A stretch of DNA of 39,815 nt, from assembly GCA_003049485.1 (NCBI GenBank), contig PYST01000285.1, positions 5,731 to 45,545 on the forward strand, read 5' to 3'. The position numbers were made by a program, and so were the translations under genes. Under the pieces are notes generated by a model that saw only the letters and a program-made list of their open reading frames with translations, had not been told where the DNA came from and did not search any database. This document shows, piece after piece, positions 1 to 12,200 of this stretch. The stretch comes from Ophioceras dolichostomum. Lineage: Eukaryota > Ascomycota > Sordariomycetes > Magnaporthales > Ophioceraceae. Each line of letters starts with the position of its first letter. The stretch's first letter is position 1.

Positions 1-884
1 TTTTTTTTTTTTTTTTTTTTTTCGTTGTTCACGCCGGTGTTTTTCATGCATTTTTGGCGCACATGGTCCAGGGGCCGGACGACAAAAAAGAGTATTCCAG
101 AGTTGCTGTGCTATGGCCCACCAATGTTTTAGAGACGGCGTTGCTATTCCCTGCCTGACTTAGAGACGAGAACGAAAATTTTCTTTTTGTTTTGAACGGA
201 ATTTACTCAAAAAGAGGGCACCAGACCCCGTGATGACTTCCATGAACCGAGTTCATGGTGTTAAGAGTAAGATGCAGATACTGCACGATCGGTCGGGGGC
301 GCTGCTGAGCAGATAGTCACATGCTCATACATGGGGCCGGACTTGCCATGGCCACCAGGTAAGGAAGTACGGGCGGAAGTGCTAACTTCACAGCTTTCGA
401 CAACCAACTTTCCGCCATGTCTCTCTCAGGTCATTCGGCATATCACGAACGGTCATCCTAATAACAGGCGAAGTGAGGACAGGAAGGCAAAAAACAGAGG
501 CTTCTTGTCAAAGCTCGCATCCCAATTGTGTGAATCTAAGACGCCTAGAAACCAACCAAGCCCGTAGGAGGAAGACGAACGAACGGGGGGAAGCCGCCCG
601 TCCTCTCCATCCATCCGTATTGTTCCACCACGCGACCAGACCAGACGAGAAAAACAAAACCGGAAAGGTCAAGAGACGGTCCTCGTCATCATCGGGCGTG
701 TGATGATGACAGTCCCACCACCGCCATCCGTAGTTCCAAGTCCTAGCCGATGATCGTTATATGTGCAAATAGTTTATGAGACCCCGTCGCCATTCCGTGA
801 TGCAAAGATTTTGGAAGAAGAGAGAGTACAACAAAGGGGAGTAGTTGCCGAGTACCGGGAGGAAAGTCGTCGTCGATTTGCCGT
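1..884. other. Intergenic; downstream flank of RPP1, no gene seen
   Basis: The window opens with a 22-base T run (1-22). The rest has only short reading frames without family resemblance. The part next to 885 is probably the 3' untranslated region of the ribosomal P1 gene, which runs leftward. I see no tRNA-like B box or repeat apart from the T run. Confidence 0.5.
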
Positions 885-1723
885 TTAGTCGAACAGACCG
901 AAGCCCATGTCCTCGTCCGACTCCTCCTTCTCTGTAGTAGGGGCACGCAGAAAGCGGGGAAGTCAGTTTCGAAGCTCGCTCGTCGGGGGTCGGGTTGCCG
1001 GAATCGGGGTCGGGGCCTGTTGGGTTGGATGAGAAACATAGCAGGACAAGAACACATACCCTCTTCCTTCTCCTCCTCCTTGGCCTCCTCGGCCGCGGCA
1101 CCACCAGCGGCAGCACCGCCGGCGGCAGCGGGGGCAGCACCACCGCCCGAGCCGACGTTGGACAGCAGGTCCTTCACGTCCTTGCCCTCAAGCGCCTGTT
1201 TTCCAACCAAAGAAGACCTGGTCATTAGCATCAAGTCCTGTCTCTCCACGCATGGTAGAGCACGCCGGCGGAACGTCCCGCGCACTCTAGGTGATCGCTC
1301 CTGCGCCTTTCCCTAGTCGACGAGCAAAAGCTACCCCAGGAGCTCGCCACACCGCCGTGCTCTACCCTCGACCGTGTTTCGGATTGTCGTCGTACCTTGG
1401 CGAACAGCTGCGCCCAGATGGGCTCAACATCTGGGACGTTGGCAGCCTTGATGAGGGTCTGGATCTTGTCGGCCTGTTGTTTTTTTCGTAGCCGATGTAT
1501 GCATTGTCAGTTCCAATTACAAGAAGCCCTCACTCAACGTGAGAAATTTTCTCCCAAAGCTCGCGGCCGAAATTGCCCGCCTGCCTGTCTGCCTTCGTCG
1601 TCGCAAGGTGGGGTCGTGATATTTCTTCGGGGGAAGGGAGGGTGTTTCGCTCACAGTGATCTCGACGGCATCGTCGGCGAGGATCAGCGCCGCGTACGAC
1701 GTCGCCAGCTCAGCGGTAGACAT
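885..1723 (-). CDS. RPP1: 60S acidic ribosomal protein P1
   Basis: Acidic stalk protein of the large ribosomal subunit, which pairs with P2 on the P0 base and recruits elongation factors. Four exons on the minus strand: 1723-1655, 1473-1396, 1195-1060 and 931-885, giving 109 residues, the usual P1 length. All three introns have GT-AG ends and phases agree. The N-terminus (MSTAELATSYAALILADD) and the helix ending IWAQLFAK are typical of P1. An Ala/Gly-rich hinge follows, then a Lys/Glu-rich stretch, and the diagnostic C-terminal tail SDEDMGFGLFD, which binds elongation factors and ribosome-inactivating proteins. The last intron splits a Glu codon in the acidic stretch. The P1 rather than P2 call rests on the N-terminal sequence. 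It shares a divergent 1.1 kb upstream region with the DUF2408-like gene. Confidence 0.96.
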
Positions 1724-2855
1724 TTTTCTGAGATAATGTGTGGGAAAAAGTTGCGCAAGAGGCGAAACAAGAGAAGAAAGTCGTCGTCGTGGGTGAGAAA
1801 AGGTCAAGTAGCTGCTCCTCAGAAATGCGTCGGTTCCAAAGGGAACTTTTTGCCGACCAGTCGTGCTGCTAAATTATTTGTGCGGTGGAAAACCCTCGTC
1901 CAACCAGATGCGAACTTGCAGCTACGTTGCGATCTTGTGACTAATCAGGCCGCTTATATAAGGCGAGCTCGGCGTGACGGTTGTCGGGATGAAGGAGTAA
2001 CCAATGTTCCCTCCAGCTTGAGTCAATTGCTCGCTGACTCATCCGGGAGTTGATGATCTGGATGTGGGACGTGATTGCTGGAGGTCCATGTGTTGCATCA
2101 AGTCGGAGAGAACCCCGCTCGGCTCCTCACATGCTTCTATTATCTGTTGGGAGACCTGTACGATGTACCGGACCTGCGCGACCTGCCACGCCGGCCGTGT
2201 GACCTATGATCCAGGCCCTGATAATAATCGAGTTATCGCTGACTTACCACCCCACCTTCGTCATCAGCCTCCCAACACCCCCACCTCTTGTTGCCACAAG
2301 CAGGTCTTGTATTCGAGCAAACCACTGCTGGCAGGCGTACTCCTTGCTGGTCCATGCAGGAGAGAGGAAGGAAACTTGTAGAAAAAAGGGAAACCTTCAA
2401 TGCAAGTGTTCTAGAGAGTTTCTCCTCCTTGAAATCATCATGCCACTTCCCTGAATTGCATTGCAACTCCATGTCATCGACAGATGCTGCCTTCCCGTGC
2501 TCATCCCAATTGCTTCTCCTATAGCGCCAGAAAACACCTGACTCAGCTTGGCTCGTCGGTCGTTGCCGTCCCTGCACCCCATTGCCGTCTTGGCGATATT
2601 GAGTCTCGTGGTTCCGAATCTCGGAGTCTCCGGGGGTCGCGTCGTCAAGCCACGATACGTCCCGTCTTTGGAGACCTGCAGGTGCCTGGAAGCTCTAAAA
2701 AGGGAAGATACAAGCTCGGCAATATCCTTCGTTGCGGGGTTTCCCCCAATACTCTTACGTCCTTCTTGGAGCTATAGATATCTACCTGATCGCTCGCCCT
2801 ACCCTTTGCTATCGTCGCCACTGTCGACAGCTAAACCAACCTTCCCACCAACAAG
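1724..2855. promoter_or_regulatory. Divergent intergenic promoter region (RPP1 / DUF2408-like)
   Basis: About 1.1 kb between two divergent starts. A TTATATAAGG stretch lies at about 1954-1963, some 230 bases upstream of the P1 start, but its role is unproven. The open frames here lack codon character and family resemblance. No specific operator is claimed. Confidence 0.5.
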
Positions 2856-4959
2856 ATGGATACGCCGGCGCTTCCAGTTCCTAAGGATGCTCGGGAGAAG
2901 GAGATCCTCGAGAGGTTGACGGCGACGCGGGACCAGCTCCTGCTCCTGAAGCAGGACCGTGTTAACTACATCAGGAGCCAGGACGTCATGATTCTCTACG
3001 ACCAGGTGATCGAGCAGGTCCGGATACTCAACGAGGTTCGTCATGGCGAGAACAGGAGGGAGACGCAATGTATGTACGATGAGCCTTGAAAACTGACTCC
3101 GACCTCGCCCGGCTGATCCGAAGCTCAGCGTCGTGGTGGGCTTCCTCTAGCTCTCTGAACAGCTGGCTAACACTATTCTTCCCGCTCTCCTACCTGCTTA
3201 CCTATTCACAGTGGACAAGGTGCTCGAAAGCTGCTTCCAGCTCATCTCGCTCTTCTTCATGACGATCGGTCGAACCAGCGAAGCCCCTGCCGCTTATTCG
3301 CTCACCTCCACCATCAAGCGGCTGCTCGACCACCTCCAGGAGGCACAGCTCTTCTCGGCTAAGGACCTTGACAGCATGTCCAGGACGCTGCAGAACCTCT
3401 CCACCATCGTGAAGAGCGGCGAGTCGCGCCACTCGCCATATCTCGTCGAACTCCTCTCGCACCGAGTCGAGCTCTGCCAGGCCGCGCTGGAAACACTCCG
3501 GAAGAAGCTGAGCCACTTCGGCGGGAACCTGCCGGCCATCCACGAGAAGCTGATCTCGATCTTGCGGTCGATGTCCCTCGCGAATACGAGGTCCAAGGTT
3601 AGCCGCACTAGTCTCAGGAGGGGTAGTGCCCGCTCGCACCGCAGAAAGGTACTTTCTTGCTATGCCTTTGCTAACGGCTCTCTTGTCATTGGTTTTTGTC
3701 ATTTAGTTTTCCGCGTCCGAAGTGCAGCGACTGCAGACCGAGCTCAAGGAGATAGACTCCAAGCGGGTGGACGGACAGTTCGTGTCAGCAGAGGGCGAGG
3801 TTCTGGCTGGCAGCCCCGAGGTCTCCGAGCTGCTGGGGCAATGCCTCCTCTGGGCGGATGTCGTGCTTGAGAGGTAAGGATAGACGTTCAACTGTTGAGG
3901 CCGAGGCACGCTATCGCAGCTTGCGATCTGACAAACTTGCTCTCACATGCAGGAAAGGAGCGATTCCGGATAGCTTCCGGAACGTATACGACATCCTGGT
4001 CTCGATTAGGAACAAGCTCGACAACCTGTCCCTGACGCAAGCCTGGTCACTTCGCGAGACCGATCTATATGACTACCAGCGCACTCTGGACAAGGTCGAC
4101 GAGCAGCGCGTGGAGGGTAACTTCGTCGACGAAGAGGGCAGACCTGCGGACCTCTACGTCCAACGAGTATGTTGTGACCCTACTCCAGTGTCAAGATCTC
4201 GCCGGGGTGTCTAGGGAGGCGGAGCGGACGTACTCAAACATAGCCGCACTTACCCCGGCACTTCTCTATACTTATCCCTAATTGTTTTGCCTGCAAGACG
4301 ACGACCGGCTAACTAACTGATTGACTCCAGACCCTCCTCTACTTGGTAAGGCGTAGCTACGGGTTCATCTACTCGCTGATGATCATGTCGGAGCCAGTCT
4401 CCGAAGCACTGATGCCGATCTACAACCAGCTGCAGACGCTGAAGCGCATCTTGGTGGAGGTGAAGAACTCCGGGGGCGTTAACTCCGTCCGCGAGCTCTA
4501 CCCTTACAGCATGAAGGTTTGTCACAGCAGCCAGCCCAGCCAGGTCCCCCTTACCGACTACCGTAAACCCTGAAAATACTCCTTACATAGGTAGACAAAC
4601 TGACGGTTGATGACCTTTTTTTTTCTCCGTTTCAATAGCTCAACATCATCGACAACCTCCGCGTGGACGGCAAGTTCATGCACGGGGAAGACATCCCGGA
4701 GGGCCAAGGGGCCCTCAACGAACTCCTTGCCGAGTGCTACGAACTCAGCTATGAACTGAGGGTCGACTGCGAGGACAAGGCGGGCGGCAACAACAACAAC
4801 AAAGCCAGCGAGGATGCAGACGAAGCTTCTGGAACTGGATCCTCCTCCGGCGCCGGCGCCGGCGCACCGGCTCTTGCCGATTCACCAGCCACCGACGACC
4901 AGCAGTCGAAATCGGCAGAGCAACTTGCGCCTGAGCTGGAGAGCAAGCTGGCAATCTGA
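2856..4959 (+). CDS. DUF2408-like conserved fungal protein
   Basis: Six exons: 2856-3069, 3212-3648, 3707-3873, 3953-4166, 4331-4516 and 4639-4959, giving 512 residues. All five introns are GT-AG and every split codon is in phase. The N-terminal 70 residues are charged and helical. Two repeat-like helical segments follow, each with a pattern of helix, small-polar turn, then KxLxxLSxFGGNLP or RKGAIPDSFRNVYD. The second half contains a well-conserved LVRRSYGFIYSLMIMSEPVSEA stretch. The tail from about residue 430 is acidic and low-complexity (Asn run, Ala/Gly/Ser) and probably disordered. No signal peptide or clear membrane span. I recognise this as the fungal DUF2408 family (PF10303 from memory), whose biochemical function I do not know. 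The exon 1 end is the least certain splice; the chosen GTATGT donor keeps frame and removes a stop. Confidence 0.82.
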
Positions 4960-5555
4960 TCTCCGGGGAACCGTCCCTTTTCTCTATCGTTTCTTGCGTA
5001 TCTCTATGTTGGCTATGCCTTGTTCCTTGGCGCCCCCTATTTCATCTGCTTGGATTTTGGGTAGTGAGCGTATTCCTATTTTTCGGTGTCCCTCCCCACC
5101 CTCTCCTCGTCTTTCCTGGGGCGGGTGGTGCACTTGTGCGCATCAATCTGGCTAGGGCGGGCAAGCTGGCTGGCTTTCGGAAGTTCTATGGTTTTTCTGG
5201 TGGCGGGCGGTGTTTTTGAGAAGAAAAGATCAACATGGGAGGCAACTCCTCGTCACTCGCTTCATCCTCATCTGTCTTCCTTTTCCCCGTCTGATACTAC
5301 TCCGTTGACGGGGAAGGAACCTGGGCCATGGGGCAGCTGTCGTTTCTATAATGTTCTTTTTCTTTTTCTTTATTTCGGGACTACAATATCAACAGGCTGT
5401 ACGACAACTAAGCCATTAGAGTTGCGGATGCTCGTCGACCGTCGCGCGAGGTCCAGCACAGACAACGAGAAAGTGACAGATATGACAGATACTACCAACC
5501 AGAGACCTGAATGGCGACAGGCCCTCTATAAGGTCCTTCCTATCCTATCCTTCCT
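4960..5555. other. Convergent 3' flanks
   Basis: Between the ends of the DUF2408-like gene and the YciI-like gene, which converge here. T-rich and C/T-rich, consistent with two 3' untranslated regions. No gene seen. Confidence 0.5.
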
Positions 5556-6199
5556 TCAAGGGTTTCGGAAAGCACACTTGAAGGGCCACATTTGCACCTA
5601 TTTCTCAGGAGGACGTATAGAGACGGATGTCAGTATTAGTACTGTGACGTGCAGGAAGTGAGAACTTGTGACCATTGGAGAACTTGCCTTCTCCAGATCC
5701 CAGACGCCCTCCTTCACGTAGACATCGGTCTTCAGGATCTCCATGATCTCCTCCTTCGTGGAAGCAACCACGACAACAGTGCTGCCGTTGATCTTCAGGC
5801 TGGACGGCTCATCGTCCGCGGGCACCTCCTCAAGCAGCGCCCCTAAATGGTTGGTCGGAAGAAGCGGTGTCAGTCAGGCTCCTTTGTTTGCGGTGTGCAA
5901 ACGCAGTGGGTTTTTAGCGTGTAAGTGAAGGTTACTCAGTACATACCTCCCATCTTCCACTCGCCGGATTCAACCCAGCGGGTCATGCCTTCAAAGTGCT
6001 TTCTGAGATGGCACGGTAGTTGTACGGCGAGAGATCAGTTATAAGTCAACGCCAGTCAGGAGGAGCACAAGCGAGCTCAAATAAAGTAAAACAGCCAGGT
6101 GTCTTACGGGCGAACCTCCATTCTCTTCGCCAGCGTACCCGGACGGTCCGGAATGACGACAAGCCACTCATACTTGCGGGGGGCGCTTTCTGAAGACAT
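5556..6199 (-). CDS. YciI-like (YCII domain) protein with a GC-AG intron
   Basis: Small cytosolic-type protein of the YCII/dimeric alpha-beta barrel group; exact substrate unknown. Four exons on the minus strand: 6199-6108, 6002-5947, 5842-5688 and 5597-5556, giving 114 residues, normal for the family. Visible features are the first beta strand EWLVVIPDRPG, the conserved His in RPKHFEGM (His33), and the terminal strand VQMWPFKCAFR. Introns 1 and 2 are GT-AG. Intron 3 uses a perfect GC donor (AAG then GCAAGT) and a TACTAAT branch point about 30 bases before the AATAG acceptor. Without this splice the frame runs on into sequence that does not resemble the family and lacks the terminal strand. 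It is transcribed divergently from the splicing factor gene. Confidence 0.85.
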
Positions 6200-6953
6200 G
6201 GTGCGAATGTGGCCGAGTGGAGATCTAGCACAAGGGTCTGGCTTCTTTTGGAGCAATGACTGAGCTGTAATACCGCAAAGTGAGCCACTTGTCGGTGATC
6301 GAGGTGAGGAGAAAAGTGAGAGTTTCGCTGGCGTTGAGATACACGAGAGACTGCGGAAAGAAGAGGGCCACCGGAGAGCCATATGTATTGTGCTACGTAT
6401 TACGTCCCGGGTAAGAGTGAGAGAGATGTGGGAAGCTTCGCGAAGAAATATCCGGTTCAAGTCCTCCTGCATCGGCAGCTCTTCCGGGCAGCTCTCACAA
6501 AGTCCGGGCGGGGCAGCTCGGAAACTTGTACCAGTGGCCCGTTATCTCATAGAGGCTGTCAAGCACGCCCTTTTCACGACATTCTCGCTACACCCTTTGG
6601 AGACTACAAATTGGCCACCATGGCATCCATCCCTGGCATACGCTGAGTCTTCCATGGTCTAATTGCATCAAGTCGACGTAGATGAGGAAAGGCTGAATGT
6701 AATTCATCAAGACGGACATGAAGATGATGCTGGCACCTTGCTGGTTGATAGCGATTAGATAAGATTAGATGCTGTGCATGTCAGTGACGGCATCACTGCC
6801 GCGTCGCAAAGCTCCTGACACCCACCCACCTCAGCTTCCTGACAACACCAACGCGATCGACCAACCTTCGACACAGAGCTCACGGCCCTACGTATTAAGT
6901 CTGCCGCGCTCGCAATATTTGATCCATAACTCGCAGCATACTCGACCACAACA
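6200..6953. promoter_or_regulatory. Divergent intergenic promoter region (YciI-like / SPF45)
   Basis: About 750 bases between two divergent starts. It must hold both promoters. A B-box-like GGTTCAAGTCC occurs near 6455, but no tRNA fold goes with it. No gene seen. Confidence 0.5.
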
Positions 6954-9319
6954 ATGTCCAAACCCCCTCCGCCCACGGGCGGTATGTCTCTTTACGCCGA
7001 CCTGCTTGAGCCGAAGTCCGAAGGCGACTCCAAGGCCGCGATCTCGCGCGCACCCGTGGTCTTCCACAAGGCCGGCGCCGGCGTGAATAAAAAGCCTCTC
7101 GATCCAGGTACATGATGAACTAGGCAGAATGCCACAAAGTTCGCCCTTATTCGCTAGGCCTTAGCCGACCAGCATCTGGTGCTGGCATCTCAGAGGCGCA
7201 AGCCCTCGGAGACCACGTGGTGATCATGGAAATGGTGGCTTCCCAAGCTAGTCGTAGTCAACATATTAATTGGAGAATGTTGTGCATCTACAGCCCTTCT
7301 TCGTTTCCAGCCCATGCGCCGTCCCCAGCTGGCTCAGAAGCAGAAACCGAAAGCGATCTTCCCAAAGATCCCAGCCGCTGCGCAACCAGCTGCCCCAGCA
7401 ACAGCTTCGACTACAGACCCTTCTACATCAGCGCCCCCGACCGAATCTTCAACGTCAACAGCACCAGGCGCCGCGCCATCAACAGCAACGACAGCCGTAA
7501 CAACAACAACAGCTGGCGAACAGCCGGTGCCCCCTGCCGCGGCGCCCGCGACGGGCCCAGCCCTGAGCAAGCTGTCCGACTGGCTCACCACGGAGGAAGA
7601 CGAATACAAGTATGGCTCGTTCGTCGAGAAGCGGCAGCGCGGCGGCCGGCGCCAGAAGAAGAAGAAAGGCCAGCGGGATGACGACGACCCTGCGAGGCAT
7701 GCGACCGACTGGGACGACCTGTACGACCCTTCCCGCCCGACCAACATCCAGGAGTACTTACACAGTGAGGAGCGCATCGCCGAGATTCGGGAGTGGAAGA
7801 CCCTACTGTACGCGCACCGCCGGCTGAGACGAAGGCGATCGACCAGCTCGCACAGCAGCGATGGCCATCAAGAGCGCGCCGAGGGATCAAGTTCGTCTCT
7901 CTTATATGTTTCTGTTCTTTGCTGCCTGCCCCTACGCTTGGGCTGTCATTTTATTGCGTCTCTACCTCGTGCTGACCGATCCACTAGAGCAATTTGCCCC
8001 TCCACCCTCCTACTCATTCGCACCTCCTCCGATGTCGCCGCCCCGGCGGCCCTCGTCTCAGGAACCCACAGCCGTTGCGTCCATGCCAGACGACGCGACA
8101 GGCGACGATGCCTATGCTCGCCGGATGGCGCTCTCCGGCATGGGCGGTGCGCTGCCACCGTCGTCGCGCCGTTCTCCCAGCCCAAAGCGGCAGTCTGCTT
8201 CTCCTCCACCTTCTATACCACCACCAGCCTCTACCACAGCAGAAGGAGACGCTGTTGCCCCCGACACCGCGGAAGCCAGCAGCAGCGCAACCATATCCCG
8301 TGGCGCAGTTCGCTACGCGCGGCCTCGGTCATCATCACCAGACTCTGACGCGATGGACCTCGACGACGACAATTCTACAGCAGCAGCTGAGCCACGGGAC
8401 GCTCCCACCACCACCGCAGCCGCCGCCGATGACGACGACGAAGACGAAGACGAGCCGCGACCCGGCCTCGGCAGCAGCAGCAGCTCCTCCGGCACCGCGC
8501 AGCAGCAGCAGCAGGGAAAAGAGCCAGCAGCAGCCGAGCAGCGCTCAAACCTCCCAGGCCAGGCCGGCTTCGCGGCGCGCATGATGTCCAAGATGGGCTG
8601 GCAGAAAGGCACGGGGCTCGGCGCCGACGGGTCGGGCATCGTCACGGGCCTGCGCGTCGAGGTGGAGAAGCGGCGACGCAGGCCGGACTCCGAGGGCGGC
8701 GGGTTCGCCGAGCCGGCGGGCAAGGGCCGCATCGTCGGCGGGAAGAAGCGTGCTGCTGCTCCCGCTGCTGCTGCTGCTGCTGGTCCTGACACCGCCGCCG
8801 ATGGCGATGGCAACGGGGGCAAGTTTAAGTTTGGCAAGATGAGCGAGGTCGTCCTGCTGCGGGGCATGCTCGACGGCATGGACGATCTTGCTGCTGAGGT
8901 TGAGGATGGGCTGGGGCAGGAGATTGGGGAGGAGTGTGGTGAGAAGGTGGATCTTTATCTCCTTATCTTCTGATGACATGGTGGTCTTTTTTTTTGGCCG
9001 TTTTGAGTAGGATACGAAAGCTAACAGCAACAAAACGTTCTGCCGTAGTACGGCCGTGTGGAGCGTCTTCATATCGACGTCGAGAACAGACAGGTCTTCA
9101 TCAAGTTTACAGACCAGGTGTCTGCTCTGCGGGTGAGTCCCAACAGCATGCTGCGGCACTAGATCTACAGCTCTCCCATCACACAGCGGTATCGCTAACC
9201 AGGTCTCCCATATTATCTAGGCCGTTAACGCCCTCGTTGGACGTGTGTTTAACGGAAACACCATCGTACCAAGCTTCTACGACTTGGATAAATTTGAGAT
9301 TGGCATCTATGTCGATTGA
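6954..9319 (+). CDS. SPF45: Splicing factor 45 homologue (G-patch + UHM/RRM)
   Basis: Nuclear splicing factor of the SPF45/RBM17 (plant DRT111) family, which binds ULM motifs of SF3b155, U2AF65 and SF1 in early spliceosome assembly. Five exons: 6954-7107, 7294-7890, 7988-8946, 9049-9132 and 9221-9319, giving 630 residues with all phases consistent. The N-terminus MSLYADLLEPK and the ALLRFQPMRRPQ segment are family hallmarks. NIQEYLHSEERIAEIREWK follows near residue 205. The middle is disordered (Pro/Ser, Asp/Glu and Gln runs). The G-patch starts near residue 444 (FAARMMSKMGWQKGTGLG). The C-terminal U2AF-homology motif spans about 535-630 and carries the Arg-X-Phe signature as RVF at 606-608. 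It is longer than human SPF45 (about 400 residues) because of the linkers. The exon 3 donor (AAG then GTGGAT) is weak but is the one that keeps EECGEKYGRVERL in frame. Confidence 0.93.
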
Positions 9320-10792
9320 GTGTTAGGAGGTGATGAATAGGAGTAGTCTATGACAGAGATACGTACAAGATTTCGATCGCTGGTGCTTGGGTGTCGTCTC
9401 CCGTCTCCTTTGCTTACGGACATGGCTTCTCCCCTCAGCCGTCGCAAAGCACGGTTCTTCTCACCTAGGTAGCCGATACCGTCGAGAACGGACGGTATCG
9501 GCAGTTGCCATTGCGGCTGAGCAGCCTACGTCAGCCGCCTCCGCATTATGGGGTGGAAAGCTTAATACATGGAGTCTCCCTGGATCATAGCACCGTATTG
9601 GCGTTTGAGAGTGAGCTGAAACCAAACCTTTCCCCCAAGAAATAGACGTGCGACCTCAATGCTCTGGTCCTTAGATAGCAGTTAGAAGAAAACGTGCTCA
9701 TATTCACAACTACAACTGGCGATTAGCTATTACATCTGCCTTATGAACCACTCGGCTCTCCCGAGCAACCGCCTATGAAAAGCTCGCGTTAGAGAAGTCC
9801 GGCTTGTCGCTTGATTACAAAGTATTAATCCCACAGGCCCGGATCTCTTGTGAAGTCGAGGTATCTTTCTTTGCCAGCTCATCATCATCTTCATCCAGCC
9901 TGAGTGATATAGGCCTTGACTGACTGAACATCACTCTCACAAAATTACCAGTGGGAGACGGGGCGGGTGACAAAAAAAAACATAGATAAGCTTCACATTT
10001 CGGTTTTTGTGTATCCCAACAGAAAAGGTAAAGAAGAAAAAGGCAAGGCGCAGCAAAGTAGTAAGTTCCAAGCGAAACAAGACAAAAGAGACACACATAC
10101 AGACGGGGAGAAGGAAAGGGGGGCAAAAGAAAAGACAGACAGGAGGACAACAGAAGGCAGCAACGCAACAGGCCAACCCTTCCTCAAGAGATAATAGAAC
10201 ACACAGCACCAGACTGGCCCGGTTTTTTTCTTGAACACAAAAGGAGAAGAAAAATTATTAAAAGTCTAGCGGAATCCTGACTGTAGCAGATCTTTCCACT
10301 CAGTAGTTTTTTGTATCGTGCATGTAGTTGGTGGTTGTGTGGTGGATGAGAGCTTTGGTGGTGGAATGGTGGTGATGGTGGTAGTGGCGGTAGCATGGGT
10401 CGTCGTTGTAGTGTTGATGACAAAGTTGTGATAAAGCGACAGCTTGTAACGAGCAACAACAAAGAAGAAAAAGGACAAGGCCAGGTATTGGGTTGGTAGC
10501 AGTAGTGAAAAAAGCAGCAAGGTTTCGCCTCCAGGGTAGTGGTTGTGTTATTACCCCCTTCCTATATCCCTCGGAAGTTGTGTAATTTTCTTCCCCCCAT
10601 CCCTCCTCCTCCTCTTCCTTCCTCCCTTTTCTCCCTCCCTCCCTACCTCCCCCCCTTCCGTACACGGAACGGGATGCGGCAAACATCATGGATATCTCTC
10701 TCTTCTTTTCTCTCCTCCGCCACTTTCCTCCAATCCCTCCAGTCCTGCTCTCACACACTCCTCCAGTCGGGGAAAAGAAAAAAGGTATTGAT
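9320..10792. other. Convergent 3' flanks of SPF45 and ECM33
   Basis: Non-coding stretch between convergent genes. It holds a 12-bp perfect hairpin (9472-9502), purine-rich tracts (10,020-10,160), and a GTGGTG-rich segment (10,325-10,395). These fit long fungal 3' untranslated regions. No gene seen. Confidence 0.5.
9472..9502. repeat. Perfect 12-bp hairpin in 3' flank of SPF45
   Basis: GCCGATACCGTC at 9472-9483 is the exact reverse complement of 9491-9502, with a 7-base loop. It lies about 150 bases past the SPF45 stop. Possible RNA structure in the 3' region or a protein-binding dyad; function unknown. Confidence 0.6.
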
Positions 10793-12200
10793 TTACAAGA
10801 ACGAAGCAGCAAGACCGCCGACGAGGGCGAGGCCGAGGACGGCGAAGTTGGCCGTCTGACTGGCAGCGGAGCTCCCGGAGCCGCCGCCGGAGCCGCCGCC
10901 GGACGAGCCGCCGCCGCCGGTGCTGTTGTCCTGGTTGGCGTTCTGCTCGTTACTGTCGCAGTTGTAGGTGCCCTGGATCTGGCCGCCCTGGTTCGCCTGC
11001 ATGGGCGAGAAGATGGCGCACGAGGAGCTGATATCTTTCGTGCTCTGGACATCGAAGGCGCCCTTGGCGTTGCGCAGGGAGGGGAGAGAGACCCTGTATA
11101 GGTGCAATATCACAAAAAGCGGTTAGAATACATACATACAACCTACCCCCGATACGTACGGCATGACTTGAGAAGAAAAAAAACTTACTGAGTGAAGTTG
11201 CCTCGGAGCTTGACGGCACCAACGGTCTCCATCTTGGGCAGGCCGTCGATCTTCTCCAGGGCGGTATTGTTAGCGATAGTCAGACCGCCACCAATAGTCT
11301 TGAGCAACGGCATGGAGAGGTTGGTGAGAGCGGCGTTGTCGACAAACGAGACGTCGCCGCCGGTCTGGGTCAGGTTGGGGGCGGTGAAGGCCGTCATCGT
11401 GTTCGAGTCGAAGCGGAGGGAGCCGCAGTTCGCCAGCAGGGGGGCGGTGAAGGACTTGATGCCGTTGAAGGTCAGGTTCGCGGCGTCGGTCAGGGCGGGC
11501 ATATCGATCTGCAGGTTGTTGCCGTTGGCGGTGACCTCCAGGCTCGAGTTGACGGTCGTGAGGGACGAGGTGAACGTCACCAGGCGCCTGTTGTTGTTGA
11601 TGTTCATCGACACGACCGTGTTGATGTCCAGGCCGGAGAGCGTATTGAGGTACGTGTCGCTGATGACCACGTTGGTGACGCTAGTGACGCCGGTCGAGCC
11701 GAAGGAGAGCTGCTCGAGCTGCGGCAGCGACTGCCAGTGGATCTCCTTCACCGAGCGCAGGGTCGAGAAGCCGAGGTTGGACAGCAGCGTGATGTTCTGC
11801 AGGTGGAAGGCGCCGCCGATCGTCTGGATCGAGCTGCTGGAGAGGGTGACGATCTTGCCGTTGTTGAGCATCGTCAGGTCACCGGTGATCGATCTAGGGC
11901 CGTCGATGTTGATCGTGTTGTCGGTGTCGTTGCCGATGACCACGTTGCCGTTCAGGGTTGTGCATGTTGCCAGGTTCAACGCGTCGGCGTTCGAGTTGAT
12001 TGTGATGGTCGGCTGGCTGCACTTGTTGGTGGTTTGGGCTGCAGAGCACACGAGATATACATCAGCCGAGGTTCCCGCAGAACCGGAGTGAGATGCAGGA
12101 CGGGAGCTTTTCTTCGGGCCTTACCTGACACCAGGGCAGCCGCCGCGAGGGCGGTAGCAAACGCCTTGGCAACCATTGCGGATGCAAGCTGGGAGACCAT
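10793..12200 (-). CDS. ECM33: Ecm33/Sps2-family GPI-anchored cell-wall protein
   Basis: Cell-surface glycoprotein needed for normal fungal wall organisation. Three exons on the minus strand: 12200-12125, 12038-11189 and 11093-10793, giving 408 residues (yeast Ecm33 is of similar size). A signal peptide is visible: Ala/Val-rich, residues 3-26, ending near VSGAQTTNKC. The body is a receptor L-domain-like beta helix with regular leucine/asparagine repeats (for example SITGDLTMLNN, LEVTANGNNLQIDM and GGGLTIANNTALEKIDGLPKM) and many N-glycosylation sequons. Cys pairs sit at both ends (NKC, SSSCAIF, YNCDSN). The C-terminus has a Ser/Gly-rich spacer and a hydrophobic tail (ANFAVLGLALVGGLAASFL), a typical GPI-attachment signal. 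The start at 12200 was chosen because the signal peptide begins there; the frame stays open upstream without likeness to the family. Confidence 0.95.

Noticed and set aside
1196..1654. Box C/D snoRNA in the introns of the ribosomal P1 gene
   Set aside because: No convincing C box (TGATGA) and D box (CTGA) pair with a terminal stem was found.
6440..6470. B-box-like GGTTCAAGTCC suggesting a tRNA
   Set aside because: No A box, anticodon stem or acceptor stem can be fitted upstream.
11192..12091. 299-codon plus-strand open frame
   Set aside because: Antisense to the ECM33 exon, which has clear signal peptide, repeats and GPI tail.
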